From XYD12-FULL-36-8 sp964613805 (GTDB lineage: Bacteria > Bacteroidota > Ignavibacteria > Ignavibacteriales > Ignavibacteriaceae), in the NCBI GenBank assembly GCA_964613805.1, contig CAZTJF010000019.1:22716-86715 (forward strand): a stretch of 64,000 bases of DNA, read 5' to 3'. Below, in pieces: positions 17,401 through 25,754 of this stretch; within the stretch, counting starts at the first letter, position 1; the number at the start of each line of letters is the position of its first letter. The notes beneath the pieces are model-generated. The model was not told the origin of the DNA. It did no database searches and saw nothing but the letters and a program-made list of their open reading frames with translations. Made by a program: the position numbers and the translations under genes.

Positions 17401-17969
17401 CACCATGCAGTTACATCTCCAATCAAATCAGGCCGATCTTCAGTCGGATCCCAAATTCCATTGCCATTTAGGTCAACCGGGTTATAAACCCCGTCACCGT
17501 CTCCATCATGAAAATCAGCACCAATAGAAACAGCATCTTTCCATGTTTGCCATGAATCACTAAAAGCAGGATCTTGTACACTGACAACATAAACCTGATT
17601 TTTTGAATCGCTCTGCGAAGAACCTACAGGTCCTGCTTGATAGTCTTCAATTCTTGAGGCACTTAAAACACCATTAGCCCATAAATTACCATTATGTAAT
17701 CCGGACATATAAAACCCACTGGAAAATAAAAAAACGATATTATCAAATTTACCACCAGCTCCGCCGCCAGGATCAACATCTGCAATAATACCTTTATTAT
17801 CAAGCGGGACAAATAAATTGTTTATATTAAAAACATAAAAAGTAGCCGCTGTTTTATTTAGTTTTCGAGAATTTCCATTATCACCATCTATACCGGCACC
17901 TAACGTAATAAGCGCAACAATAAATGATGATAACAGGAATATCTTACTTTTAATATTCATTATTTTCAT
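14466..17969 (-). CDS. Large secreted protein with T9SS-type C-terminal sorting domain
   Basis: A 1167-aa protein starting at the ATG 17967-17969, chosen because AAGGAA lies 8 nt upstream; two other in-frame ATGs flank it. It has a signal peptide (about 1-27). Calcium-binding-like repeats are present (DGDGDGVYNPVDLNGNG near 155-171; DVNGNETFDAGD further on) together with beta-rich regions and a proline run near the middle. The last 85 residues (VFPNPL, TFSNLPTEVTIKIYTLSG, NEAGLRVASGMYLAIV) form a type A sorting-like domain. It lies 31 nt after a TonB-dependent receptor gene and before a PorV-like gene, suggesting export by that machinery. No catalytic domain was recognised. Confidence 0.85.
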   Translation of the reverse strand: MKIMNIKSKIFLLSSFIVALITLGAGIDGDNGNSRKLNKTAATFYVFNINNLFVPLDNKGIIADVDPGGGAGGKFDNIVFLFSSGFYMSGLHNGNLWANGVLSASRIEDYQAGPVGSSQSDSKNQVYVVSVQDPAFSDSWQTWKDAVSIGADFHDGDGDGVYNPVDLNGNGIWDPTEDRPDLIGDVTAWCVYNDGVPKAQRRYTDVDPKGIEIHQSVFGFASKGVVGNMLFVRYRLVNKGTKAEKFDSVYFSVAADPDLGDHLDDLVGCDTILSAGFTYNKTPDAQFGQNPPSFLIDFFQGPISFIPGVTYTDVNGNETFDAGDIPLDTAYNVRGKVIGVDTIPGAKNLGISSFTQYMQSHPTHGDPATRFELRNYMIGGRGRNGDPVNVCTWEFGNGATLSNCAQINRIFMYSGEPEPQTGWLNTTPIDQRQMSNTGPFTLEKNKPVDIVVAYVLGRGTSPLNSVTVAKQYDVTAQLIFDSNFPSPPPPPPIVYDVRTGEDFIDLTWETSGPIKYQAVDNVLDIDRRFQGFYVTAFRTNSKSLSIQGVENAKEIAWYDLQDSINNVYQKQGNGAVVLARPEGFKLDSAKYADPKQGRIRLTITSDPLAGGPLVKGKEYYFAITNFTLNHRVIVNKQTGVYGRAGDYLDVSGAGIDEYETSIIRVVFGSDMYAPSVQGANGEKIAGASNGAVKYLVANNDALTGDQYEIEFYKDKSSTSYSTFWKLTNKSTGTVLIDSSKLYNFDSTDYSGIVTEGFLTKVKPVTAAFGDPLYSSSNPDWFDELSTLDATGVYYVGSDIPQGTAWPMIGVGRSTVIGADRLRKIELRFGTNGKAYRYLNGYFGSAITATNSYRYAAGVTGTDTVGKGSVGNWDTANNRAFGYVDVPFTAWVVDNKYGEERQLAVGFIERRKTPAPNFRGNPDGVWDPGDSLRLSNEGILIFDAPYDPNGQQVEYTGGTFTTGTGTATVWADPYAGFTIPADAVGVTENQKIVAKSRMFNTMYVVGLQRVNSSTFYTNGDKFVIPVTTYPYTALDKFSFSTLKGGALTEDQEKNLFNKVNVFPNPLFAYNPATSYTNSNPDDPFVTFSNLPTEVTIKIYTLSGVLVRILTQNDKGDGISSPFLRWDLENEAGLRVASGMYLAIVTSPKFGDKILKFGIVMPQKQLLRY

Positions 17970-18000
17970 TACTAACATTCCTTTTAAATTTCAGTTGAAA

Positions 18001-20880
18001 TTACAAATTTAAACCCGAAAAGTTAACTTTGAATCCAAGTTTTATTAACCTTGGAATACCAAAATTACTGGGGTCTCGCTCTAATGCCGTATAGTCAGAG
18101 ACATAATTAGGACCTCTTCCCTTTGCCAAAGCTTTTCCTTCTTCAGTAGAGAGATAACCTGTACTGTATGGATTACCAGTAGTACGATAAACATTAACCG
18201 CATTCTCACTGCCGAAAACATTTTCAACCCAAAGATATGGAGTCAAAGAAATATTATTCTCCAAGAAGAAAGTCTTTTCAAGCTTTAAATCTAATTTATT
18301 AGATCCTGGTCCATAAGCTGAATTAACATATCCTTTAGTTTCACCTAAGTTAGAACTTCCACCCGGGGTTATATTTTGCGTAAGTAATGGCGTATAAGGA
18401 CGCCCACTTTGGAATGAGAATAATAAATTCAATGAAAGATTTTCTAATACACCTAAATCACCTTTAGGTATACTGAAATCAACGTTAATGATTCCCGTGT
18501 GTCTTTGATCAAAATCCAAAGGTGCAATAACTTTTGGGGTTTCTCCGTTATCATTTCTGAATGCCGCAGTAGTTGAAGAGCTTGTTGATGAACCAGTCCC
18601 CTCAGCCAATGCATAAGTATAGTTAAATGCAAGGGAGAAATAACTTATTCTTGTGATATCAAGTGAAACAGCTAAACCTTTTACTGTCCCAAAATCTGAA
18701 TTTGCTGGACCATAATATCTATAAACTGATGAACCAATAGATCTATAGAAAAATCTTGTCTCATCATTTATTAATCCTTTAGTATTTTTATAAAAAGCTG
18801 TGATGTTCAGAGCTGCTAAATTATTTCCCAACACTTGTCTAAAACCTATTTCGTATTGAGTTGTTATTTCGCTATTAACATTTCCGGTATTCAATCCGAA
18901 ATTTTGATCTCGAATCAATCCGGTTAATGCATTAACTGAAGTAAACACTTCCTGTAAACTTGGGGGTTGAATAAACTTACCAAATTGAGCATGAAATACA
19001 GTGGTTGAAGTAACAGGGAATCCTAATCCTATTCTTGGAGAAACATAAAACTCTGCTTTTTTCGTCACGAAATCTGCATCATCAAAAACTTCCGGATTTC
19101 CATAGCCGTATGGGAGTGTTTCATCTTTAACAACTTGTGCTTTAGAATCAAAGTAGTCAAACCTCAAACCAAAATTAATTACCAAATCACTAAGCTCAAA
19201 TCTATCCTGTACATAAAAATATGAAATCACAGGATGACGCGGTTCGGCAGATACATCGTATAAGGATGTATCAATGGGATTTTCGTTATCAAATCTTCTT
19301 TGTCCATCACTTGAAGCTTTGTTTTTTCCTGTTATGTCATATCCAAAGAAGAAAGGTGTTTGTAATGCCAGACGATATGCATAGCTGTACTTATCATTAT
19401 CAATTGCAACCCCTACTGGATTAAGCGAATAAAACCTTAAAGTGTTATACTGAATACCACCTCCGACATCAACCAAATGGTTCTCTAACTGTGAAGTAAA
19501 ATCTAAATCTGCTGTAAGAGTTGTATTTTGCATATGCTGATAAAGTGCTTGAACTCTGCCTTTTGCATAAAAAAGTTGGATCGGATCTAATGTAACCCGG
19601 CTACCTTGAATTAGTGTCGTTCCTGGCAAAATATATGGTCTATTTGCTGTTGTATCTCCGTATGCCTCAATATTATCAAACCAGATTCCATCACCTCTTT
19701 CACGTGAGTAGTACTTGTAGCCCAAATTTAAATTCCAAAAAGAATTAGAACTTAGATTGTGGCTAAGACGACCACTGAATGAATAGTTACCTGATTCATT
19801 TCGCAAATTATGTTCGGAATTATTCTTGGAATAAACGTGAGCATATTCCCTAAAATCTCTCAAATTAATATTAGCACCTAACCTTACGGAGAATGGGGAC
19901 AAATTATGATAAGTCCTCACAGTATATCTCCATACACTTGATGACATATTAGGTAAGGTTTTACTATCTATTCCGGCAGTTGGGATTTGTAAAGAAATTG
20001 CTGATGGACTGCCATCTAAGTTCCATCCTCTTTCACCGGATAAAAATATTGTGTGATCTTTTTCACCTGGAATTATCGGACCACTCAAATTCAAAGTATA
20101 AAGATTATACCCGTAATCATCGGTGAATGAAGAAGTGAGAACATCTCCAAACACTGAATAAGTGGGATTTCCGGATTTCGTTGTTACATTTATAATACCT
20201 GATTGTGCCTGTCCATATTTTGCTTCATATCCGCCAATTTGAAATGAAAGCTGATCTATTGCACTGTTGCTTACTTGAGAGTAATTTGAACCGGTATATG
20301 CATCGTTTTGTGCAACTCCATCAACAATGTACATTACTTCCCCGCCTCGACCTCCTCTAACATTAATAGTGGCATTTCCATCAGCGCCACCGCTGCCCTC
20401 ACTTTTAACAACACCCGCTTGTAAAGATGCAATATTTGCAACACCCTTAACAGGTATTTTGGCAATTTCACTGGCATCAATAACCTTAGTTGTGTTTGTA
20501 GATTTTTCCTCAAAAAGTTTCTTTCCGGTCACAACAATTTCTTCTAATTGAAATTCTGAACTTAATTCAGCATTAAGTTCATATGTTATACCAGCAACAA
20601 TCCTAACCTCTTTAAAGACTTTTGGACCATAACCCACATAACTTATACGCACATCGTAAGTACCTGGAACAATATTCAGCACAAAATAATTTCCATTAAC
20701 ATCTGTAGCTGCACCCAATTCAGTGCCTACAATGATAATATTTGCACCTATAAGTGCATCTTTTGTGTCTGCATCAAGCACCTTTCCAACCAGTTTACCA
20801 ACTCCAGATTGTGCAAAGGAGGAATAGGACGATAGGAGGATAGCGACGAACATTACGAAAATTGTAATTATTTTTTTCAT
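18001..20880 (-). CDS. TonB-dependent receptor with carboxypeptidase-regulatory-like domain
   Basis: A 959-aa outer-membrane receptor. It has a signal peptide (1-23), a CarboxypepD_reg-like domain (about 28-105, KLVGKVLDADTKDALIGANI), a TonB-box-like EEIVVTGKK at 113-121, a plug domain (about 125-235, with INVRGGRGGEVMYIVDGV), and a long beta-barrel rich in aromatic and Asn residues. There is no SusD partner, so it is not a standard SusCD pair; it is coupled instead to a T9SS protein and PorV-like gene. The substrate is unknown. Confidence 0.9.
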   Translation of the reverse strand: MKKIITIFVMFVAILLSSYSSFAQSGVGKLVGKVLDADTKDALIGANIIIVGTELGAATDVNGNYFVLNIVPGTYDVRISYVGYGPKVFKEVRIVAGITYELNAELSSEFQLEEIVVTGKKLFEEKSTNTTKVIDASEIAKIPVKGVANIASLQAGVVKSEGSGGADGNATINVRGGRGGEVMYIVDGVAQNDAYTGSNYSQVSNSAIDQLSFQIGGYEAKYGQAQSGIINVTTKSGNPTYSVFGDVLTSSFTDDYGYNLYTLNLSGPIIPGEKDHTIFLSGERGWNLDGSPSAISLQIPTAGIDSKTLPNMSSSVWRYTVRTYHNLSPFSVRLGANINLRDFREYAHVYSKNNSEHNLRNESGNYSFSGRLSHNLSSNSFWNLNLGYKYYSRERGDGIWFDNIEAYGDTTANRPYILPGTTLIQGSRVTLDPIQLFYAKGRVQALYQHMQNTTLTADLDFTSQLENHLVDVGGGIQYNTLRFYSLNPVGVAIDNDKYSYAYRLALQTPFFFGYDITGKNKASSDGQRRFDNENPIDTSLYDVSAEPRHPVISYFYVQDRFELSDLVINFGLRFDYFDSKAQVVKDETLPYGYGNPEVFDDADFVTKKAEFYVSPRIGLGFPVTSTTVFHAQFGKFIQPPSLQEVFTSVNALTGLIRDQNFGLNTGNVNSEITTQYEIGFRQVLGNNLAALNITAFYKNTKGLINDETRFFYRSIGSSVYRYYGPANSDFGTVKGLAVSLDITRISYFSLAFNYTYALAEGTGSSTSSSTTAAFRNDNGETPKVIAPLDFDQRHTGIINVDFSIPKGDLGVLENLSLNLLFSFQSGRPYTPLLTQNITPGGSSNLGETKGYVNSAYGPGSNKLDLKLEKTFFLENNISLTPYLWVENVFGSENAVNVYRTTGNPYSTGYLSTEEGKALAKGRGPNYVSDYTALERDPSNFGIPRLIKLGFKVNFSGLNL

Positions 20881-20982
20881 CTTTTCTCCGACAAATTATT
20901 AATTAAAAACTTATGGTTAGTTCATTTAGTTAAAAAAACCGAAACATAATCAGAACAAATTTTTCAATATTTTATTTAAATC

Positions 20983-21021
20983 AAAAAAGGGCGGACACTC
21001 TATTTCCAAGATTATCCGCCC
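20983..21021 (-). terminator. Rho-independent terminator after 959-aa T9SS protein
   Basis: On the minus strand GGGCGGA pairs with TCCGCCC (7 bp) and is followed by six T residues (plus-strand A-tract 20983-20988). The loop is long (19 nt) but the stem is GC-rich. It separates the 959-aa secreted protein from the TonB receptor transcript. Confidence 0.8.
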
Positions 21022-21044
21022 GCATAATTAATTAGCTCATCTAA

Positions 21045-23924
21045 TTACTTCATCAACATCATTTTCTTTGACATCGAGAAATTACCGGCATTTATTTTAT
21101 AGATATAAACACCCGAAGTTAAATTCGCTGCATTGAAATTAACATTATAGTTACCTGCATTCTTGAATTCATTCAATAATGTAGCAACTTCTTCACCGAG
21201 CAAGTTAAATACTTTTATGCTAACCATTCCAGCTTCGGGTATTGAGAATTGAACCGAAGTTGAAGGGTTAAACGGATTCGGGAAGTTCTGTGCTAAATCA
21301 TATACCACGGGTATTCCTGGTAATTCGCTTGCAACGTCAAGAACAACATTAACTAATGTATGAGTGCCCATTGTTCCAAAAACGTTCTGAACGGTTGCAC
21401 TCATCATTGCTGGAAGTAAGTTAATGAAGTGATCCTGACTAACTCCATTTTCATTATCATTGCCGCCCTGATTAGTCGGTAATCCCCAATTTGCACCATA
21501 TTTATATTGAATATTTAATGGTGAATATTTAGGGAACGTAACATCGCGAGACCAAATATTATCACCGGCAACAAGGTCACCATTTGTACCATTATCATAA
21601 CATCTGATGGTAAGAGCACTGTCAGCATTTGGCCAACCGCCAGCAGGCCAGCGAAGCGGAGGATTTGCACCGCATAATCTTACGTCAGTAACAGGAGCAA
21701 GCGGCTGGAGATTAATTGAAGAAATTGCGCCTGCCATATTTACAGTAAACTTAATTGTACATGGGAAATTTGTTACGTTATCAAGCGTCAAATTATTGAA
21801 GGTTCTTAAAGTATAAGCAAAACCTCCAGTAATATCACTTCCAGTCACTGTATAGGTTTTATTAGGATCATTTTCCCAGTTTGTACCCAAACCTGTGATG
21901 TAAGCATACTTGTAATTAAAGGTTTCGCCAGCAAAAGTATTAACTGTTTTGGTAACTTCGTAAACATTCGGATCACCTGTACTCGGAGTCATTTTCCAAT
22001 CACTTGACCAGCCATTAAAGCTGCCGCGTGCGGAAAGTGTGTCGGTTGCAGGATTGAAACGACCTGAAACTATTTCAAATTCCATATTGCAGGCAAATGT
22101 CATATTGATTGGGGTTAATATTTGATATGAACTATCATTATTAAACCAAGCAGCATAAGTACTGTTAACCGATGGTACAACGTATTGTCTATTGGGATCA
22201 TTTTCCCAGCCATCGGTGCCCTTTATGAATTTGAAAGAAAGTGTATCACCAACATTAAATGACTTAGTAATTGTATAAATGGTATCGAGATTAGCATCTG
22301 TCATTACATCGGCACCATTGTTCCAGCCATTGAAATTACCTGCAATTTTAACTGCATCAGTAGCTGGGTTGAACAATCCTTTATATGCTTGAACTCCCAT
22401 ATCAACATTAAATGTTACATCAACAGTTGGGGCAGCAGAAACTGTAAATGGAACAGCAGCCATATAAATAGTAGTGGCTAATGTAGTATCGGTATATGGA
22501 CCTGTTGCACCAGTTACGTATCCATACATACTGAATGCTGTATAATTACTGCCGGTTTGAGCCAGCGTTGGAGCAAGATGATGCTGAGTATTATTAATAT
22601 TATCAGATTGAGTTAAGTTAACTGGAGCTGAAAATTCTCCAGTAAGCGATCTGTAAGCTTGAAATATATCAGCAAATGTGCTGGTAGCTGTAGAATTAGT
22701 CCATTGAACAGCTATCACATCCCGATCTTTATTAAAAGCAATGTAAGGGGAAGGACCCATTTGACCTAAACCAGGTCCACCGAGATATGCGTTGGGTTCA
22801 AGACCTTCAAAAACAATCTTGCCATCCCAGCCGGAAGCTGTTTCAATCAACTCAACAACTGCATTAGAACCGGTATTGTTGTCAATCGTGGTGTCAGTCA
22901 AAGAGCATACGATGTGAACATAACCATTCTTGTCAACATTCATATCAGCATCGTAAGAAACAAAAGTATCGCCCTTTTTATAATCGAATAAGCGATCAAA
23001 CCTTGCAAGAGAAGGGATTGCTCTAAAATCACAAACCTTAGGAGTCCATGTGGCTCCGTTATCGGTTGATTTAAGATAGCCCGGATACCAGCCACTAACA
23101 ATTGGGCTCGTAGGATCCGGATATGTACCTAAAGCACCGTAATATAATACTCCATTGTGGGAAGCGCCGCCCATTGTGATGTTTCCGCCATCTTCAAAGA
23201 CAGAAGATGGAATGGTGAATTTTTCTATTGTGCTAAAATCCTGTGTTCTCCATACATCAACAGCTGCATCAACTGAATTATCAGACGACCAGAAAAGCCA
23301 TGGTGAATTATCACTTGCCCAGCAAGGAACTTGAGAACTGTAAGTATTTGCGCCTTGTTCTATACCAGCAAAGGTTACACCAGCACCGACGGGTTGATCA
23401 GCACCATAGCCGACCCAGCCAAAAGCGCCGGGATTTAATTCAGGCCATGCAAACAAACCGGTAGTGGCACTAAGATCACCGCCAGTTGGATTTGAAATTG
23501 CCATACTTGGATAACGACCATTTCTTCCAGGATTACTAGTGTTAATTCCCGCTGGTACTCTTGTCCAAGTTACACCTTTATCGGTAGAAATATTGTACCA
23601 TAGTTCACCGGAACCAACTGCATATGGTGTTTTACCTCTGTGAACAACAGCAGCAACATTTGCACTTGCATCGTAAGCTACTGGATTTAATGCACCGATA
23701 GCTGGTCCAAAAGCATTTGACATTGTGTCAACTTCAATCCAAGTGGCTGTAGGTGAACTTGGCATTACACCAGTACCTAAGTTAAATGTGGGTATTCTTG
23801 AAACCGTTGTAGGTTCCTCCAACATGATTGGAGCTTTTTTCATTACTTCCCTTTTATTCTGGGCAAATACCAGAATAGGAAGAGCAAGAAGAATGAAAAC
23901 GAAAATCGAAAGGTTCTTACGCAT
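21045..23924 (-). CDS. Secreted multidomain protein: Asp-box repeats, AMPK/CBM-like modules, T9SS tail
   Basis: A 959-aa protein with a signal peptide (1-21). The N-terminal half has Asp-box motifs (STDKGVTW at 113-120 and STDNGATW at 286-293), as in BNR/sialidase-like propellers. Two similar modules at about 500-600 and 605-710 share GxFNPATDxxxxxGxFNGW and WENDPNxxY, like starch-binding or AMPK glycogen-binding modules; a third weaker copy spans 720-850. The end (875-959) is a classic T9SS type A domain with FPNPFNPST and SGVYIYKI. No catalytic residues of a sialidase were identified. A strong Shine-Dalgarno AAGGAGA precedes the ATG and it has its own terminator, so it is probably a single-gene unit. 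Confidence 0.88.
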   Translation of the reverse strand: MRKNLSIFVFILLALPILVFAQNKREVMKKAPIMLEEPTTVSRIPTFNLGTGVMPSSPTATWIEVDTMSNAFGPAIGALNPVAYDASANVAAVVHRGKTPYAVGSGELWYNISTDKGVTWTRVPAGINTSNPGRNGRYPSMAISNPTGGDLSATTGLFAWPELNPGAFGWVGYGADQPVGAGVTFAGIEQGANTYSSQVPCWASDNSPWLFWSSDNSVDAAVDVWRTQDFSTIEKFTIPSSVFEDGGNITMGGASHNGVLYYGALGTYPDPTSPIVSGWYPGYLKSTDNGATWTPKVCDFRAIPSLARFDRLFDYKKGDTFVSYDADMNVDKNGYVHIVCSLTDTTIDNNTGSNAVVELIETASGWDGKIVFEGLEPNAYLGGPGLGQMGPSPYIAFNKDRDVIAVQWTNSTATSTFADIFQAYRSLTGEFSAPVNLTQSDNINNTQHHLAPTLAQTGSNYTAFSMYGYVTGATGPYTDTTLATTIYMAAVPFTVSAAPTVDVTFNVDMGVQAYKGLFNPATDAVKIAGNFNGWNNGADVMTDANLDTIYTITKSFNVGDTLSFKFIKGTDGWENDPNRQYVVPSVNSTYAAWFNNDSSYQILTPINMTFACNMEFEIVSGRFNPATDTLSARGSFNGWSSDWKMTPSTGDPNVYEVTKTVNTFAGETFNYKYAYITGLGTNWENDPNKTYTVTGSDITGGFAYTLRTFNNLTLDNVTNFPCTIKFTVNMAGAISSINLQPLAPVTDVRLCGANPPLRWPAGGWPNADSALTIRCYDNGTNGDLVAGDNIWSRDVTFPKYSPLNIQYKYGANWGLPTNQGGNDNENGVSQDHFINLLPAMMSATVQNVFGTMGTHTLVNVVLDVASELPGIPVVYDLAQNFPNPFNPSTSVQFSIPEAGMVSIKVFNLLGEEVATLLNEFKNAGNYNVNFNAANLTSGVYIYKINAGNFSMSKKMMLMK

Positions 23925-24001
23925 AGTGTTCTCCTTTTTTGAATGATGAAATAGTTATGTTTAACAAAAAATTCTTAAAAAATTGCAGCCAAGATTCGTC
24001 G

Positions 24002-24009
24002 CAAACATA
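24002..24009 (-). promoter_or_regulatory. Candidate -7 box for the 959-aa T9SS gene
   Basis: On the minus strand TATGTTTG matches the Bacteroidota -7 consensus TAnnTTTG exactly, about 78 nt before the start codon at 23924. The region about 19 nt further upstream reads TTTTCG, a weak -33 box. Confidence 0.4.
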
Positions 24010-24134
24010 ATTTGATTAAAACACGTCGAAAATTACAACTCACAATGTTTATTGTCAAGCATTTTGGAGTCTTTTTACAAATTCGAAATTATACGATTTT
24101 TGGTTAATGTCAAGATGTAATTTTACCACTTAAA

Positions 24135-25718
24135 CTAAATCTGCACCGAGTAAACATTTTTTACTCCTTCCAACTCAGAAATTTTATTAACGACAGATTC
24201 GTCAATTTCGTTATCAACATTCACTATGCTCAGCGCATCTTTACCGGCTTCAAGGCGGCCTAAAGACAGCCCGGCAATATTGATTTTGGCTTCTGCAAGA
24301 ACCCGCCCGACTGCTGCAACCATACCGGGTTTATCTATATTACTATAAAAAAGCAAATGACCTTCCGGTTTAACTTCCAATAGATAATCATCAATTTTTA
24401 CTATTCGAATTTCATTGCTGCCGAATACTGTTCCGGCAAAAAATCTTTTTTCTTTATCGGATAAAAATTCCACCGATAAAAGATTTGTATAATTTAAATT
24501 TTCTCCTGATTTAGTTTCATTGATTTTTATTCCCATTTCTTTTGCCAGGAAAGTCGAATTAACAAAATTTACATTTTCTGTTAGAAGTCTTGTAAGTAAC
24601 CCTTTTAATAGTGCCGCAGAAAGTAAAGCTGAAGATGCGTGAAGCATCGCTCCGCTTAAATTAATATTTATTTGCCTCAAAGGATTTCCCATCATTTGCG
24701 CATAAATTTTTCCCAAGCTTTCTGCTAATTTCACATAAGGAAATATTTCTGTATTTGAAATTGATTCTAATCCAGATGAGTTAACTACTCCTGCCATTTT
24801 ACTGTGCGTAAAGAAATCTGAGATTTGTTCAGCAATTTGTATTGCCACTTTTTCCTGAGCTTCTTCTGTTGATGCACCAAGATGAGGAGTGCAAATTATT
24901 TTGGGATGATTAAAAATTTTGTGAGAAAAATCCGGTGGTTCTTTTTCAAAAACATCTAAAGCCGCTGCATATACTTTTCCTGAATCTAAAGCAGCCAACA
25001 GATCATTTTCATTCACAATACCGCCGCGAGCACAGTTAATTATTTTAACTCCATCTTTACATTTGTTCAAGGTTTCTGTGGAAATAAGGTGCTTTGTCTC
25101 CGGTGATAAAGGAACGTGAACTGATATTATATCAGACAGAGAAAATAGTTTGTCGAGATTTACAAGTTCAATTCCCAATTTTGACCAGGCTTCAGCTGAA
25201 AGCAAAGGATCATAACCAATAACTTTCATTCCAAAAGATTTTGATCTTAAGCCGACTTCCCTTCCAATTTTTCCTAATCCGATTATACCAAGAGTTTTAC
25301 CGAATAATTCAGTCCCCTGAAATTTTTTCCGCTCCCATTTTGCATCTCTGATGGAAATATTTGCTTGAGGAATACTGCGGCACATCGAAAGCATTAGAGC
25401 CATTGTATGTTCAGCGGCAGAAATTGTATTACCGCCAGGAGTATTCATTACAATTATTCCTCGCCTCGTTGCAGCATCCACATTAATGTTATCAACCCCG
25501 GTTCCTGCTCGCCCGATTATTTCCATATGTGCCATTTTAGAAATTAATTCGGAATTAACTTTCGTTTCACTTCTTACAAGTAAACTATTATAATTTCCAA
25601 TTTCATTTATTAACTGTTCGGGAGTCATTCCAGGTTTGTAAGTAACTTCAAATCCCGCCTGTTCTAAAATTGAAGCACACTTTTTATCTATTGCATCAGA
25701 AATAAGAATTTTTTTCAT
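24135..25718 (-). CDS. serA: D-3-phosphoglycerate dehydrogenase
   Basis: SerA oxidises 3-phosphoglycerate to phosphohydroxypyruvate, the first step of serine synthesis. The 527-aa long form has the NAD-binding motif GIIGLGKIGREVG, the catalytic arginine region NCARGGIVNENDL, and the catalytic histidine in CTPHLGASTEEAQ, followed by an intervening domain and a C-terminal ACT domain (about 455-527, KPGMVAAVGRVLAEAKINI) for regulation. Length is typical of the long class. It is 36 nt after the TMTC-like gene, with no obvious pathway link between them. Confidence 0.95.
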   Translation of the reverse strand: MKKILISDAIDKKCASILEQAGFEVTYKPGMTPEQLINEIGNYNSLLVRSETKVNSELISKMAHMEIIGRAGTGVDNINVDAATRRGIIVMNTPGGNTISAAEHTMALMLSMCRSIPQANISIRDAKWERKKFQGTELFGKTLGIIGLGKIGREVGLRSKSFGMKVIGYDPLLSAEAWSKLGIELVNLDKLFSLSDIISVHVPLSPETKHLISTETLNKCKDGVKIINCARGGIVNENDLLAALDSGKVYAAALDVFEKEPPDFSHKIFNHPKIICTPHLGASTEEAQEKVAIQIAEQISDFFTHSKMAGVVNSSGLESISNTEIFPYVKLAESLGKIYAQMMGNPLRQININLSGAMLHASSALLSAALLKGLLTRLLTENVNFVNSTFLAKEMGIKINETKSGENLNYTNLLSVEFLSDKEKRFFAGTVFGSNEIRIVKIDDYLLEVKPEGHLLFYSNIDKPGMVAAVGRVLAEAKINIAGLSLGRLEAGKDALSIVNVDNEIDESVVNKISELEGVKNVYSVQI

Positions 25719-25754
25719 GATTAAATAAGTTTGTGAAAGGATATTTTGAATTTT

